Source: Autumnicola tepida (GTDB taxonomy: Bacteria; Bacteroidota; Bacteroidia; Flavobacteriales; Flavobacteriaceae). Taken from it: a stretch of DNA of 64,000 bases. Position numbers and translations under genes: made by a program. Location of the stretch: positions 156,541 to 220,540 of the forward strand of contig NZ_JAVRHQ010000003.1 in the NCBI RefSeq assembly GCF_031846485.1, in the 5' to 3' direction. The notes under the pieces are model-generated. The model ran no database searches. It worked only from the letters and a program-made list of their open reading frames with translations, and had not been told where the DNA came from. Every line of letters begins with the position of its first letter. The stretch's first letter is position 1. Of this stretch, positions 1 through 8,290 are shown in pieces.

Positions 1-966
1 AATGGCCGTATTGATGCTCTTTCTTACCCGAGGGTATTTTTTCGCGCCATAATTGAAGCCTGCGATTGGCAAAAAACCCTGGGTGATGCCCAAAACGGGA
101 AAGAGGGCAAACATGAGCATCCTTCCTATAATGGCATAAATGGTAACCGAATTTTCCCCGCCAAGCTCATAGAGGATATTGTTCATCAACAAATAGGTGA
201 TGCTCACCAGCGCCTGCCGTGCCAGTGTTACAAAACCCAAAGAAGAAATTTCTTTTATAATCGCGCGGTCAAAACCCAAATGGGACAGCCTTATTTTTAA
301 TTCGGAATGCCCGGAAAGAAAAAACCAGAGGATATACAGGAAACAGCAAATATAAGAGGCGGTTGTGGCCCAGGCGGCGCCCAGCATCCCCAAATCCAGC
401 TGGTAGATTAAAATATAATCCAGGATTAAATTCCCCACCGAAGGAATAATCATGGCTGCCATGGCAAACCTGGGTTTTCCTTCGGCCCGTATCACGCTGT
501 TTCCCATCATGCAGAAAGCCAGGAAAGGAACCCCGCAAAGGATGACCCTGTAGTAGATTTTAGCAAGGCCAAAAATATCCCCGCGGCCACCAAAGGCCGG
601 GATAAGCTGATTGGTGAAAATTAAACCGGCGGCAGCCATACCAATGGTAAGGAGAAGGGCTATGCTTATCTGGTTGCCAAAGGTGTTTAAAGCTTTCTCC
701 CTTTTCCCTGCCCCAAGGGCGCGGGAAATAATGGAAGATCCCCCAACGCCTATAGCCATTCCCAGGGCAGCTATAAAAAAGGCGATTGGCAATACAATAT
801 TTATCGCGGCAATGGCAGTAGCTCCTATCCAATTTCCAACAAAAACAGTATCAATAAGGATGTTTAGGGACATTACCAGGATACCCACAGATGCGGGTAC
901 GGCCTGCCGGATAAGCAGCCTGCCTACAGGTTCATTCCCTAATGCCTCCGCGTTTCTTCTTGCCAT
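1..966 (-). CDS. MATE-family multidrug/cation efflux transporter, 3' end cut by window
   Basis: An open frame of 322 codons runs from ATG at 966 to the window edge with no stop, so roughly the last quarter of a usual 440-460-residue MATE protein is missing. Translation shows repeated hydrophobic segments and the family pattern: an N-terminal VGRLLIRQAVPASVG, then FVGNWIGATAIAAINIVLP, then GGSSIISRALGAGKREKA. The likely role is proton- or sodium-coupled export of organic cations across the inner membrane; the substrate is unknown. Its start codon overlaps the hemH stop by one base (TGATG), so it is probably translated by coupling to hemH. A link to porphyrin or heme export is only an inference from this coupling. 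Confidence 0.88.
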   Translation of the reverse strand, partial: MARRNAEALGNEPVGRLLIRQAVPASVGILVMSLNILIDTVFVGNWIGATAIAAINIVLPIAFFIAALGMAIGVGGSSIISRALGAGKREKALNTFGNQISIALLLTIGMAAAGLIFTNQLIPAFGGRGDIFGLAKIYYRVILCGVPFLAFCMMGNSVIRAEGKPRFAMAAMIIPSVGNLILDYILIYQLDLGMLGAAWATTASYICCFLYILWFFLSGHSELKIRLSHLGFDRAIIKEISSLGFVTLARQALVSITYLLMNNILYELGGENSVTIYAIIGRMLMFALFPVLGITQGFLPIAGFNYGAKKYPRVRKSINTAI

Positions 967-2000
967 CAGGCTTCAACAGGCTTTTGATGAGCCCATTCAT
1001 CAATCCACCTGGCCATTACGTTTACCCAGTCCTTCCTGTCATTCAAACAGGGAACAACAGTAAACTCCTCTCCCCCTACTTCATGGAAAATCTCTTTCCC
1101 TTCCATGGCTATTTCTTCTAAAGTTTCCAGGCAGTCAGAAACAAAAGCCGGAGTGACTATGGCAAGTTTTTTCATGCCCTGCTTTCCAAATCTTTCAATG
1201 GTCCTGTCTGTATACGGCTGCAGCCATGGGTCAAACCCCAGGCGGGACTGGAAAGAAACACTATAACTGTTCTCCTTTAACTCGAGATACTCGGCAACCA
1301 GTCTTGTGGTTTCAAAGCACTGGTGACGGTAACAAAACTGGTGCGCGGCCGAAGCTGTTTTACAACAGGAACCGTCGATCTTACAATGTGAACTGGTAAT
1401 ATCGCTCTTCCTGATGTGCCTTTCCGGCACCCCGTGATAAGAAAATAACAAATGCTGAAAATCTATTCCTTCAAGTTTTTCTGAAATACTGTTGGCCAGC
1501 GTCCTTATATAATCGGGATGATTATAAAAAGGCGGCACCGTGGTGAATTTCATATCTGGAAAATGTTCCTTCCGAAGTTCTTCCGCTAAAACCAGGATGG
1601 TTTCTGTTGTGGCCATGGCAAACTGCGGGTAAAGCGGAAAAAGCAGTACCTCATCTACCCCTTTTTCGTGCAGTTCCCTGAGGCCTGACAAAATATTGGG
1701 CGTGCCATACCGCATGGCAAGGGCTATGGGCACCGAGGTAATATCATCAATTTTCTCCTGAAGCCTTTCAGACAGCACGATAAGTGGTGAGCCTTCTTCC
1801 CACCAGATGCGCTGGTAAGCTTCGGCCGATTTTTTAGGGCGGGTGTTAAGAACTATTCCTTTCACCAAAAGCGTTCGCGCCCAGTAAGGCACATCGATAA
1901 CCCGCTCATCCATCAGGAATTCACCAAGATATTTTTTAACGTCTTTTGGATTGGTACTATCAGGAGAACCCAAATTTACAAGGAGCACACCTTTACTCAT
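966..2000 (-). CDS. hemH: Ferrochelatase
   Basis: Inserts ferrous iron into protoporphyrin IX, the last step of heme synthesis. The 344 residues carry the family landmarks: SYHGVPER around the catalytic His189, QSRLGFDPWLQPYTD (251-265), LETLEEI (291-297) with the acidic catalytic residue, and PCLND near 317. A cysteine-rich stretch (Cys206, 212, 213, 223, 228) lies just after the active-site histidine. Some microbial ferrochelatases hold a [2Fe-2S] cluster with internal cysteines, so a cluster is possible but not shown. The gene lies on the opposite strand to the other hem genes, downstream of the AraC gene, and is coupled to the MATE gene. Confidence 0.97.
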   Translation of the reverse strand: MSKGVLLVNLGSPDSTNPKDVKKYLGEFLMDERVIDVPYWARTLLVKGIVLNTRPKKSAEAYQRIWWEEGSPLIVLSERLQEKIDDITSVPIALAMRYGTPNILSGLRELHEKGVDEVLLFPLYPQFAMATTETILVLAEELRKEHFPDMKFTTVPPFYNHPDYIRTLANSISEKLEGIDFQHLLFSYHGVPERHIRKSDITSSHCKIDGSCCKTASAAHQFCYRHQCFETTRLVAEYLELKENSYSVSFQSRLGFDPWLQPYTDRTIERFGKQGMKKLAIVTPAFVSDCLETLEEIAMEGKEIFHEVGGEEFTVVPCLNDRKDWVNVMARWIDEWAHQKPVEA

Positions 2001-2096
2001 ATCTTTTTCTTTTTCAGCACAAAAATAGGACTATAAAATAAAGGCTAAAGCCCCGTTGCATTATACTTTTTTATGGCCTTATAGAAGCTTTCCCAC

Positions 2097-2996
2097 CTAT
2101 CCCGGGGAAGGCATGGACATAATATATTTCTTTGGAGTGGTGCCAAATTTCTTTTTAAAAGCCGCGATAAAGTGGCTGGAAGTGCTGTAACCCACCTTCA
2201 GGCCAACTTCATTTACATTGTACTCGCCGCTATCCAGCAACTTTCTGGCAAATTCCATTTTATAATCGAACAAAAAGCTATAAACGGAATCGCCGTAAAT
2301 TTGCTTAAATCCTTCTTTTAGTTTCTTCAGGCTTAAATTTATTTCGTCTGCCAAGTCCTGCAAAGAAGGCGGCTCGGCCATTCGGGCAATCACAATATCC
2401 TTGGCTTTCCTTATTTTTAGAATATTTTCCTCATCACTTAAAAAAGGGCACTGCTCCACATCGGGATCTTCTGTGCGGTTAAAATAAAGGCTGAGCAATT
2501 CGAAAGCCTTAGCCTTAAAATAGAGGTTTTTAATGCTGGGGGTTAGGTTAAAATTCATCAGCTGGTTCAGCACAATTGCCATGGAAGGAGACACAGGCGA
2601 GTCCTTATAATATTTTTTGTCCCGGTTTTCGGCACTTAGGAACGTGATATAATCGGCTTCCTGGGAGAAAAGCGAATGGAATTTTTTGATGGAAATCACC
2701 AGGGAAATAAGCCACGAATCTGCCGCTAATGACAAATTTAAAGGCAGGCTTCGCTGCGGGTTATACAGCAAAAGCGAATTCTCTTCTACCAACGGCAGCT
2801 CATAATTGCTGTTATTGAACAAAAATTTGCCATGGCCCTTTACGCTGAAGTGAAACTGGATAAAACTACTATCTATCTCACGAACAAATTGTTGCGTTTC
2901 CTTACCGTCATTCTGGAACTTCAGCACAAAAAAACCCTCCTCCACCTTAATTTCCTCTACAAAACCTACAGCGGTATTTTTTTCTCCGGAAACCAT
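2097..2996 (-). CDS. AraC-family transcriptional regulator
   Basis: A 299-residue protein with a C-terminal double helix-turn-helix at about 195-295. The second helix pair fits the AraC signature (VGYSTSSHFIAAFKKKFG, 268-285, then TTPKKY). The N-terminal 170 residues are a beta-rich then helical region with no sensor domain I can name. It is divergent from hemA (200-bp gap) and upstream of hemH in the same direction, with a 96-bp gap. That position suggests control of the heme locus, as an inference. The ATG at 2996 is the only good start. Ligand and operator were not identified. Confidence 0.9.
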   Translation of the reverse strand: MVSGEKNTAVGFVEEIKVEEGFFVLKFQNDGKETQQFVREIDSSFIQFHFSVKGHGKFLFNNSNYELPLVEENSLLLYNPQRSLPLNLSLAADSWLISLVISIKKFHSLFSQEADYITFLSAENRDKKYYKDSPVSPSMAIVLNQLMNFNLTPSIKNLYFKAKAFELLSLYFNRTEDPDVEQCPFLSDEENILKIRKAKDIVIARMAEPPSLQDLADEINLSLKKLKEGFKQIYGDSVYSFLFDYKMEFARKLLDSGEYNVNEVGLKVGYSTSSHFIAAFKKKFGTTPKKYIMSMPSPG

Positions 2997-3164
2997 AATC
3001 CTTAAAAATTATTATTTAGAACGAAATTAAACAGCGAAAAATTTTCGCTTTCATACTACCACAAAAGTAAGGTATTTTCAGATCAGAGCCTTTATTTATA
3101 TGATTATTATCACGAATCGACATATTTAGTACCTCCAGCGTTACTTTTTCCTTTTTCAAAATAT

Positions 3165-3172
3165 TACTTTTG
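3165..3172 (+). promoter_or_regulatory. Candidate -7 promoter element for the hem operon
   Basis: TACTTTTG fits the Bacteroidota -7 consensus TAnnTTTG and lies 25 bp before the hemA ATG. No convincing TTTG -33 element sits 18-21 bp upstream, so the call rests on one box and its position in the AraC-hemA divergent gap. Confidence 0.4.
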
Positions 3173-3196
3173 CTCCCCTAGACCCTAAATAGGTAC

Positions 3197-4453
3197 ATGG
3201 AAGATTTTCATATTTCAAAAGGAAAACATTTTTACACGATAGGCCTTAGCTACAAAAAGGCCGATGCCGAGATAAGAGGGCATTTTAGCCTTGATGAAGA
3301 CGCCAAAATTAGGCTGCTGGAGCAGGCAAAGGAGGAAGGCATAGACGGCATCCTGGTGACATCTACCTGTAACCGCACCGAAATTTATGGTTTTGCACAA
3401 CACCCGTTTCAACTTATAAAGCTGCTTTGCGAACACACTCACGGCACTGTGGAGGAATTCGAAAAGGTGGCGTATGTACATAAAAACAAGAAGGCAATCT
3501 CCCATATGTTTCGCGTGGGGACAGGCCTGGACAGCCAGATACTGGGTGATTTCGAAATTATAAGTCAGTTAAAAACAGCTTTTATCCGCTCAAAGAAAAT
3601 AGGAATGGCCAATGCATTTCTGGAAAGGCTGGTAAACGCGGTAATACAGGCCAGCAAGCGCATAAAAAACGAAACTGAAATTTCCAGCGGCGCCACTTCG
3701 GTGTCTTTTGCCTCTGTTCAGTATATTCTGAATAATATTGAAAATGTTTCAGAAAAAAACATTCTGCTCTTCGGTACCGGTAAGATTGGCAGGAACACCT
3801 GTGAAAACCTTATAAAGCATACTCAAAACGACCATATTACCCTTATAAACCGCACCAAGGATAAGGCTGAAAAAATCGCAGGTAAATTTAACCTGGTGGT
3901 TAAGGATTATGCCGATTTGCAGGCCGAAATAAGGAAAGCCGATATTTTAATTGTGGCCACGGGCGCGCAGAACCCCACCATTTCAAAAGAGCTTATCTAC
4001 TGCAAAAAAGAGCTTTTAGTGCTGGATTTGTCTATTCCCAAGAATGTTTCAGAAGATGTGCAGGAAATCGAGAATGTGAAACTGGTGCACCTGGACCAGC
4101 TTTCCAAAATTACCGATGAGACGCTGGAACGAAGGAAACAGTTTATTCCGCAGGCCGAAATCATCATAGGGGAGGTGGAAAACGACTTCAACAAATGGCT
4201 TGAAACCCGCAAATTCGCCCCTACTATTAAAGCCCTAAAGAAAAAATTACGGACGATGAAAGATGCCGAACTGGACTTTCAGCGTAAAAAAATAGCCGAC
4301 TTTAATAACGAACAGGCTGAAATTGTTAGCAATCGCATCATTCAAAAGATTATGAAGCATTTTGCCAACCATTTAAAAGAGGACACCAATACCACAGATG
4401 AAAGCCTCGAACTCATCCAACGCGTGTTTCAGCTTGAAGAGCTTCAAAAATGA
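3197..4453 (+). CDS. hemA: Glutamyl-tRNA reductase
   Basis: Reduces glutamyl-tRNA(Glu) with NADPH to glutamate-1-semialdehyde, the first committed step of C5-pathway tetrapyrrole synthesis. The 418 residues show the catalytic motif TSTCNRTEIYG with Cys58, the QILGDFEII motif (114-122), the nucleotide-binding GTGKIG (193-198) and a C-terminal helical dimerisation region. Length is normal. It is the first gene of the plus-strand hem run, and its stop overlaps the hemC start by four bases (ATGA), indicating coupling. The next pathway enzyme, the aminomutase HemL, is not in the window. Confidence 0.98.
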   Translation: MEDFHISKGKHFYTIGLSYKKADAEIRGHFSLDEDAKIRLLEQAKEEGIDGILVTSTCNRTEIYGFAQHPFQLIKLLCEHTHGTVEEFEKVAYVHKNKKAISHMFRVGTGLDSQILGDFEIISQLKTAFIRSKKIGMANAFLERLVNAVIQASKRIKNETEISSGATSVSFASVQYILNNIENVSEKNILLFGTGKIGRNTCENLIKHTQNDHITLINRTKDKAEKIAGKFNLVVKDYADLQAEIRKADILIVATGAQNPTISKELIYCKKELLVLDLSIPKNVSEDVQEIENVKLVHLDQLSKITDETLERRKQFIPQAEIIIGEVENDFNKWLETRKFAPTIKALKKKLRTMKDAELDFQRKKIADFNNEQAEIVSNRIIQKIMKHFANHLKEDTNTTDESLELIQRVFQLEELQK

Positions 4454-5364
4454 ACAAAATTATAAAAATTGGCACCAGGGACAGTGAGCTTGCCCTCTGG
4501 CAGGCAAAAACCGTACAGGCCGCGCTGGAGAAACTGGGCCATGAGAGCGAACTTGTACCGGTAAAATCTTCGGGAGATCTCAACCTGGACCAGCCACTTT
4601 ACGAAATGGGCATTACGGGTATTTTCACCAAAACCCTCGATGTGGCCATGATTAAGGGCGATATTGATATTGCCGTACATTCCATGAAAGATGTGCCCAC
4701 CGCTCTTCCAAAGGGCATTGTGGAAGCCGCGGTGATGAAAAGGGCCAATTTTAAAGATATCCTTGTACATAAAGGCCTTGATTTTTTAGAGGCTGAAGGT
4801 ACCATTGCCACGGGAAGCCTTCGCCGCAAAGCCCAATGGCTGAACAAATATCCGGAACATAAAGTTGTAGACCTTCGGGGAAATGTGAACACCCGAATGA
4901 ATAAGCTGGAAGAAAACAGCTGGAACGGCGCTATTTTTGCTGCCGCAGGCCTGGAAAGAATCGATCTAAAACCCGATAATTTTATTAACCTGGACTGGAT
5001 GATTCCCGCTCCCGCCCAGGGCGCAATGCTGGTGGTGGCTATGGAAAAAGACGATTTTTGCAGGGACGCCCTAAATGCCCTTAACCATAGTAAAACAAAA
5101 ATAGCCGTTCATATAGAAAGGGAATTTTTGAAGAAACTGGAAGGCGGCTGTACCGCGCCCATTGGAGCGCTGGCAACTGTTAAGGACGAAATTGTGCATT
5201 TTAAAGGCGCGCTTTTCAGCATAGACGGGAAACAGAAATTTGAGATGGAAAAAGAAGTTGCTGTTGAAGAAGTTGAAGGCTTTGGAAGCCGCTGTGCAGA
5301 AGAAATCCTGGACAATGGCGGCCGGGAGCTAATGCTGGAGTTTAAAAAGGTGATGAAAAAATAA
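4450..5364 (+). CDS. hemC: Hydroxymethylbilane synthase (porphobilinogen deaminase)
   Basis: Joins four porphobilinogens into hydroxymethylbilane. The 304 residues have the start IGTRDSELALWQA, the catalytic Asp81 in HSMKDVP, the arginine-rich TGSLRRKAQW (121-130) and DLRGNVNTR (141-149). Cys234 in EGGCTAPIGA is the expected attachment point of the dipyrromethane cofactor. It overlaps the hemA stop by four bases and is followed by hemD after 3 bp, so hemA-C-D are one transcription unit. Confidence 0.98.
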   Translation: MNKIIKIGTRDSELALWQAKTVQAALEKLGHESELVPVKSSGDLNLDQPLYEMGITGIFTKTLDVAMIKGDIDIAVHSMKDVPTALPKGIVEAAVMKRANFKDILVHKGLDFLEAEGTIATGSLRRKAQWLNKYPEHKVVDLRGNVNTRMNKLEENSWNGAIFAAAGLERIDLKPDNFINLDWMIPAPAQGAMLVVAMEKDDFCRDALNALNHSKTKIAVHIEREFLKKLEGGCTAPIGALATVKDEIVHFKGALFSIDGKQKFEMEKEVAVEEVEGFGSRCAEEILDNGGRELMLEFKKVMKK

Positions 5365-5367
5365 AAT

Positions 5368-6015
5368 ATGCCCACAATTCTTTCCACAAAAGTGCTTTCC
5401 CCCTCTCAAAAGCAACTTGTTTTAAATGGCGGGATTGGATTTGTGGAATATGATGCCATTAAGATCGATTTTACAGATTTTAACCTGGCTGCCCCTGTTA
5501 AAAATGCCATTGTTACCAGCAAAAATGCCGCTAAGGCCATTCAAACAAAAGGAATTTTGGCAGAAAAGTGCTTCTGCGTTGGCAATAAAACCTCGGCATA
5601 TTTAAAGGTACATGGATACGAGGTTGTCGCAATCGAAAATTACGGAGCAGACCTGGCAAAGCTCATCTTTGAAAAGCACAGGGAAGAGAAGTTCACTTTT
5701 TTCTGCGGAAATAAAAGAAGGGACGAAATTCCTTCAGCTTTAAAAAAGCATCATATCGCTTTTGAAGAAATTGAAGTTTATAAAACAAGCCTGAATTTTC
5801 AACAATTTCAGCAGGAATTTGAAGGAGTGCTGTTTTTTAGTCCGAGTGCGGTACAGAGTTACACCAAAAATAACAAATTGAAAGATTCAATCGCTTTTTG
5901 CATTGGGGAAACCACGGCTTCCGAAGCAAAAAAGCATACCGGAAATATTGTTGTTGCGAACAGCCCCGGTATTGAAAATGTAATTGTACAGGTGGTGAAA
6001 TATTTTAGAAGATGA
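5368..6015 (+). CDS. hemD: Uroporphyrinogen-III synthase
   Basis: Cyclises hydroxymethylbilane with inversion of ring D. The 215-residue protein is a little short and poorly conserved, as is normal for HemD. Supporting features are the two-domain alpha/beta pattern, a serine/asparagine-rich VTSKNAAKAI near residue 50 and FFSPSAVQSY (residues 153-162), a typical HemD landmark. Position directly after hemC is the strongest argument. The stop is followed by a 190-bp spacer holding REP-like palindromes that separates it from the rest of the hem genes. Confidence 0.93.
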   Translation: MPTILSTKVLSPSQKQLVLNGGIGFVEYDAIKIDFTDFNLAAPVKNAIVTSKNAAKAIQTKGILAEKCFCVGNKTSAYLKVHGYEVVAIENYGADLAKLIFEKHREEKFTFFCGNKRRDEIPSALKKHHIAFEEIEVYKTSLNFQQFQQEFEGVLFFSPSAVQSYTKNNKLKDSIAFCIGETTASEAKKHTGNIVVANSPGIENVIVQVVKYFRR

Positions 6016-6098
6016 TATAATTATTAAACCTCACAGGTCTTTGAAAATCTGGCGGGTATCAAAGTTCGAACTCATGTAAATGGATTTAGGTAATTCAT

Positions 6099-6168
6099 AC
6101 CTACAAGGTCAAAAAAAGACCTTGCAGGATAGCAATAATTCCTGCAAGGTTTAAAAAACCTTGTAGGT
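6099..6168. repeat. REP-like nested palindrome, left flank of RAYT
   Basis: Two nested 11-bp inverted repeats are visible. The outer pair is ACCTACAAGGT (6099-6109) with ACCTTGTAGGT (6158-6168). The inner pair is ACCTTGCAGGA (6119-6129) with TCCTGCAAGGT (6140-6150). They would fold as a long interrupted hairpin in RNA or single-stranded DNA. The same outer arms recur on the other side of the transposase at 6771-6837. REP-like palindromes next to a RAYT gene are the expected substrate of that transposase. Confidence 0.9.
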
Positions 6169-6204
6169 CCTAAATTAGCTAACCAAAGGTTTTAAGAAAA
6201 GCCA

Positions 6205-6756
6205 ATGAAACTGGAATCATTAATAGAAGATAAATACTATCACATCTACAACAGAGGGATTAATGGTTGTATCATTTTTACCAATGATGCCAATAAGCAA
6301 TATTTTCTAAATCTGTACAAAAAGTACCTTTCCACTTACGTCTCTACCTTCGCATATTGCCTTTTAAGCAACCATTTTCATTTTGTAATACGTATTGAAG
6401 CCGAGCCGAAATTAGTCACTCAGGCTTTTTCCAATTTATTTAATGCTTATGCCAAGGCTTTTAATAAACGGGAGGAAAGGACGGGAAGCTTATTTGAAAA
6501 ACATTTTAAGAGAATTGAACTTACACAGGAAAAATACCTTCAAAGGCTAATTTTATATGTTCACTTGAACCCAAAAATGCACTTTGGAGAAGATTTTGAA
6601 AACTACAGCTTTTCTTCTTACTCTTCATTAATTTCGAAAAAAGAAACGCTTTTAAAACGAGAGGATGTGTTGAATTTATTTGAAAACAGGGAAAATTTTA
6701 TAGATACTCATCAAATTAGAAATTTGGAAATAGAAGAAAAATTTAGACTTGAATAA
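6205..6756 (+). mobile_element. REP-associated tyrosine transposase (RAYT, IS200-like Y1 HUH family)
   Basis: A 183-residue protein starting YYHIYNRG (11-18), then the metal-binding HUH motif as HFH (57-59) in LLSNHFHFVIRI. Tyr118 in LYVHLNP is the likely nucleophile that joins to single-stranded DNA. The fold is that of IS200/IS605 TnpA, but the length and the flanking palindromes fit the RAYT group, which moves REP sequences rather than acting as a classical insertion sequence. The gene is intact with an ATG start. It sits between hemD and hemE in the same orientation and separates an otherwise compact hem operon. Confidence 0.9.
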
Positions 6757-6770
6757 TAATTTAATTTAAA

Positions 6771-6837
6771 ACCTACAAGGTCAAAAAAGACCTCACGTTA
6801 GCAGAAACTCCTGCAAGGTTTACAAAACCTTGTAGGT
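6771..6837. repeat. REP-like palindrome, right flank of RAYT
   Basis: ACCTACAAGGT (6771-6781) pairs with ACCTTGTAGGT (6827-6837), identical to the outer arms of the left copy. The inner right arm TCCTGCAAGGT (6809-6819) is kept, but the inner left arm has decayed to ACCTCACGTTA. The copy starts about 15 bp after the transposase stop and ends 30 bp before hemE. Confidence 0.9.
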
Positions 6838-6866
6838 ATAAAAATTAAGAGAAAGAAGACATAAAT

Positions 6867-7889
6867 ATGATCAAAAACGATTTATTACTTAAAGCACTAA
6901 AAGGGGAAACGGTAGAAAGGCCCCCGGTTTGGATGATGCGCCAGGCGGGAAGGTACCTGCCCGATTTTATGAAGTTAAAAGAAAAATACGATTTCTTCAC
7001 CCGTTGCCGCACTCCTGAACTTGCTACTGAAATTACCGTGATGCCCATCAGGCAAATTGGTCCGGATGCCGCCATTTTATTCAGCGATATCCTCGTGGTT
7101 CCGCAGGCCATGAACATCGAGGTACAAATGAAGCCCGGCGTTGGCCCCTGGTTGCCCAGTCCTGTACGCTCCCTGGAAGATGTGCAGAAGGTTCATGTGC
7201 CCAATGTGCACGAAGAACTTCAGTATGTTTTTGATGCCATAAAAATGACCAAACAGGAACTTAATGATGAAGTGCCGCTGATCGGTTTTGCCGGTTCCCC
7301 ATGGACCATTTTGTGCTATACCGTACAGGGAAAGGGTTCCAAAAACTTTGATCTGGCCAAAAAATTCTGCTTCACCAATCCGGCCGCGGCGCATGCCCTG
7401 CTTCAAAAAATTACCGATACCACCATCGCGTACCTCAAGGCAAAAGTGGCCGCAGGGGTAGATGCTGTGCAGCTTTTTGACTCCTGGGGCGGGATGCTCT
7501 CCCCTGCAGATTATCAAACCTTCTCCTGGAGGTATATGCAACAGATTATTGATGCTCTAAAAGGGCAGGTTCCGGTTATTGCCTACGGAAAAGGCTGCTG
7601 GTTCGCACTCAAGGAAATGTCAGAATCGGGTGCTGCGGCTCTGGGTGTAGACTGGACCTGTACTGCCCGGAACGCGCGTTATTTAAGCGGCGGGAGCATT
7701 ACCCTGCAGGGCAATTTTGATCCTTCCAGGTTGTATTCGCCACCGGCGCAGATTCGTAAAATGGTACACCAGATGATTGATGATTTTGGAAAAGACGCCT
7801 ATATCGTCAACCTGGGCCACGGTATTTTACCCGATATCCCCGTTGAAAATGCCCGTGCTTTTGTAGATGCGGTTAAAGAATATAAATAG
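6867..7889 (+). CDS. hemE: Uroporphyrinogen decarboxylase
   Basis: Removes four carboxyl groups from uroporphyrinogen III to give coproporphyrinogen III. The 340 residues show MRQAGRYLPDF (24-34) with the substrate-binding arginines, FSDILVV with the catalytic Asp74, the GFAGSPWT motif, and GHGILPDIPVENA near the C-terminus. Length is normal. It follows the RAYT block and is 5 bp before the orf131 gene, so it starts the second half of the hem run; transcription may be read through the palindromes or begin anew. Confidence 0.98.
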   Translation: MIKNDLLLKALKGETVERPPVWMMRQAGRYLPDFMKLKEKYDFFTRCRTPELATEITVMPIRQIGPDAAILFSDILVVPQAMNIEVQMKPGVGPWLPSPVRSLEDVQKVHVPNVHEELQYVFDAIKMTKQELNDEVPLIGFAGSPWTILCYTVQGKGSKNFDLAKKFCFTNPAAAHALLQKITDTTIAYLKAKVAAGVDAVQLFDSWGGMLSPADYQTFSWRYMQQIIDALKGQVPVIAYGKGCWFALKEMSESGAAALGVDWTCTARNARYLSGGSITLQGNFDPSRLYSPPAQIRKMVHQMIDDFGKDAYIVNLGHGILPDIPVENARAFVDAVKEYK

Positions 7890-7894
7890 ACATT

Positions 7895-8290
7895 ATGTTG
7901 CGGAAAGGTTTTAAAGATGAAGAGGAGCAAAAACGAAACGAAGTTTTTGATGATTTGCTGGAGTGGGAAATGGTGCCTGATTTATGGGAAAAAGAGCAGC
8001 GTAAAAAATTAACCAACCGGCTTAAGGAAAAGCTTGACCTTGAACTGCAAAGCTTAGAAAATTCAGCGCCACGGGAAATACTTGAAATACTTCAGGAAAA
8101 ACATTTCCAGGCTTCAAATTATGAAAAATTGGGTGATCTTTTTCTTAAAATGGCTGAAGTTGAACCCGTAGAACTCGAAAGTTCGCTTGCCCAAAAAGCC
8201 TTGGCACTTTATCAGTATTCACAGCAGGAAAGCAAAACCTTTTCCTTCTCCCTTATTCAGAAAATGAACGATGCAAAATCCTTAATTTAA
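7895..8290 (+). CDS. Uncharacterised helical protein between hemE and hemF
   Basis: A 131-residue, charged, mostly helical protein with no signal peptide or membrane segment. The N-terminal half is rich in Glu/Lys/Arg (FDDLLEWEMVPDLWEKEQRKK) and the C-terminal half resembles paired helices (YEKLGDLFLKMAEVEP, LAQKALALYQYSQQE). I do not recognise a family. It starts 5 bp after hemE and its TAA shares one base with the hemF ATG (TAATG), so it is translated with them. That position suggests a heme-related or merely co-expressed role; nothing in the sequence decides between them. Confidence 0.75.
   Translation: MLRKGFKDEEEQKRNEVFDDLLEWEMVPDLWEKEQRKKLTNRLKEKLDLELQSLENSAPREILEILQEKHFQASNYEKLGDLFLKMAEVEPVELESSLAQKALALYQYSQQESKTFSFSLIQKMNDAKSLI

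Noticed and set aside
2997..3196. Fur or heme-responsive operator in the AraC-hemA gap
   Set aside because: The AT-rich region holds no convincing inverted repeat; only the -7 box could be supported.
6099..6837. CRISPR array
   Set aside because: Only two palindromic copies surround a transposase gene; there is no regular repeat-spacer pattern and no cas gene.
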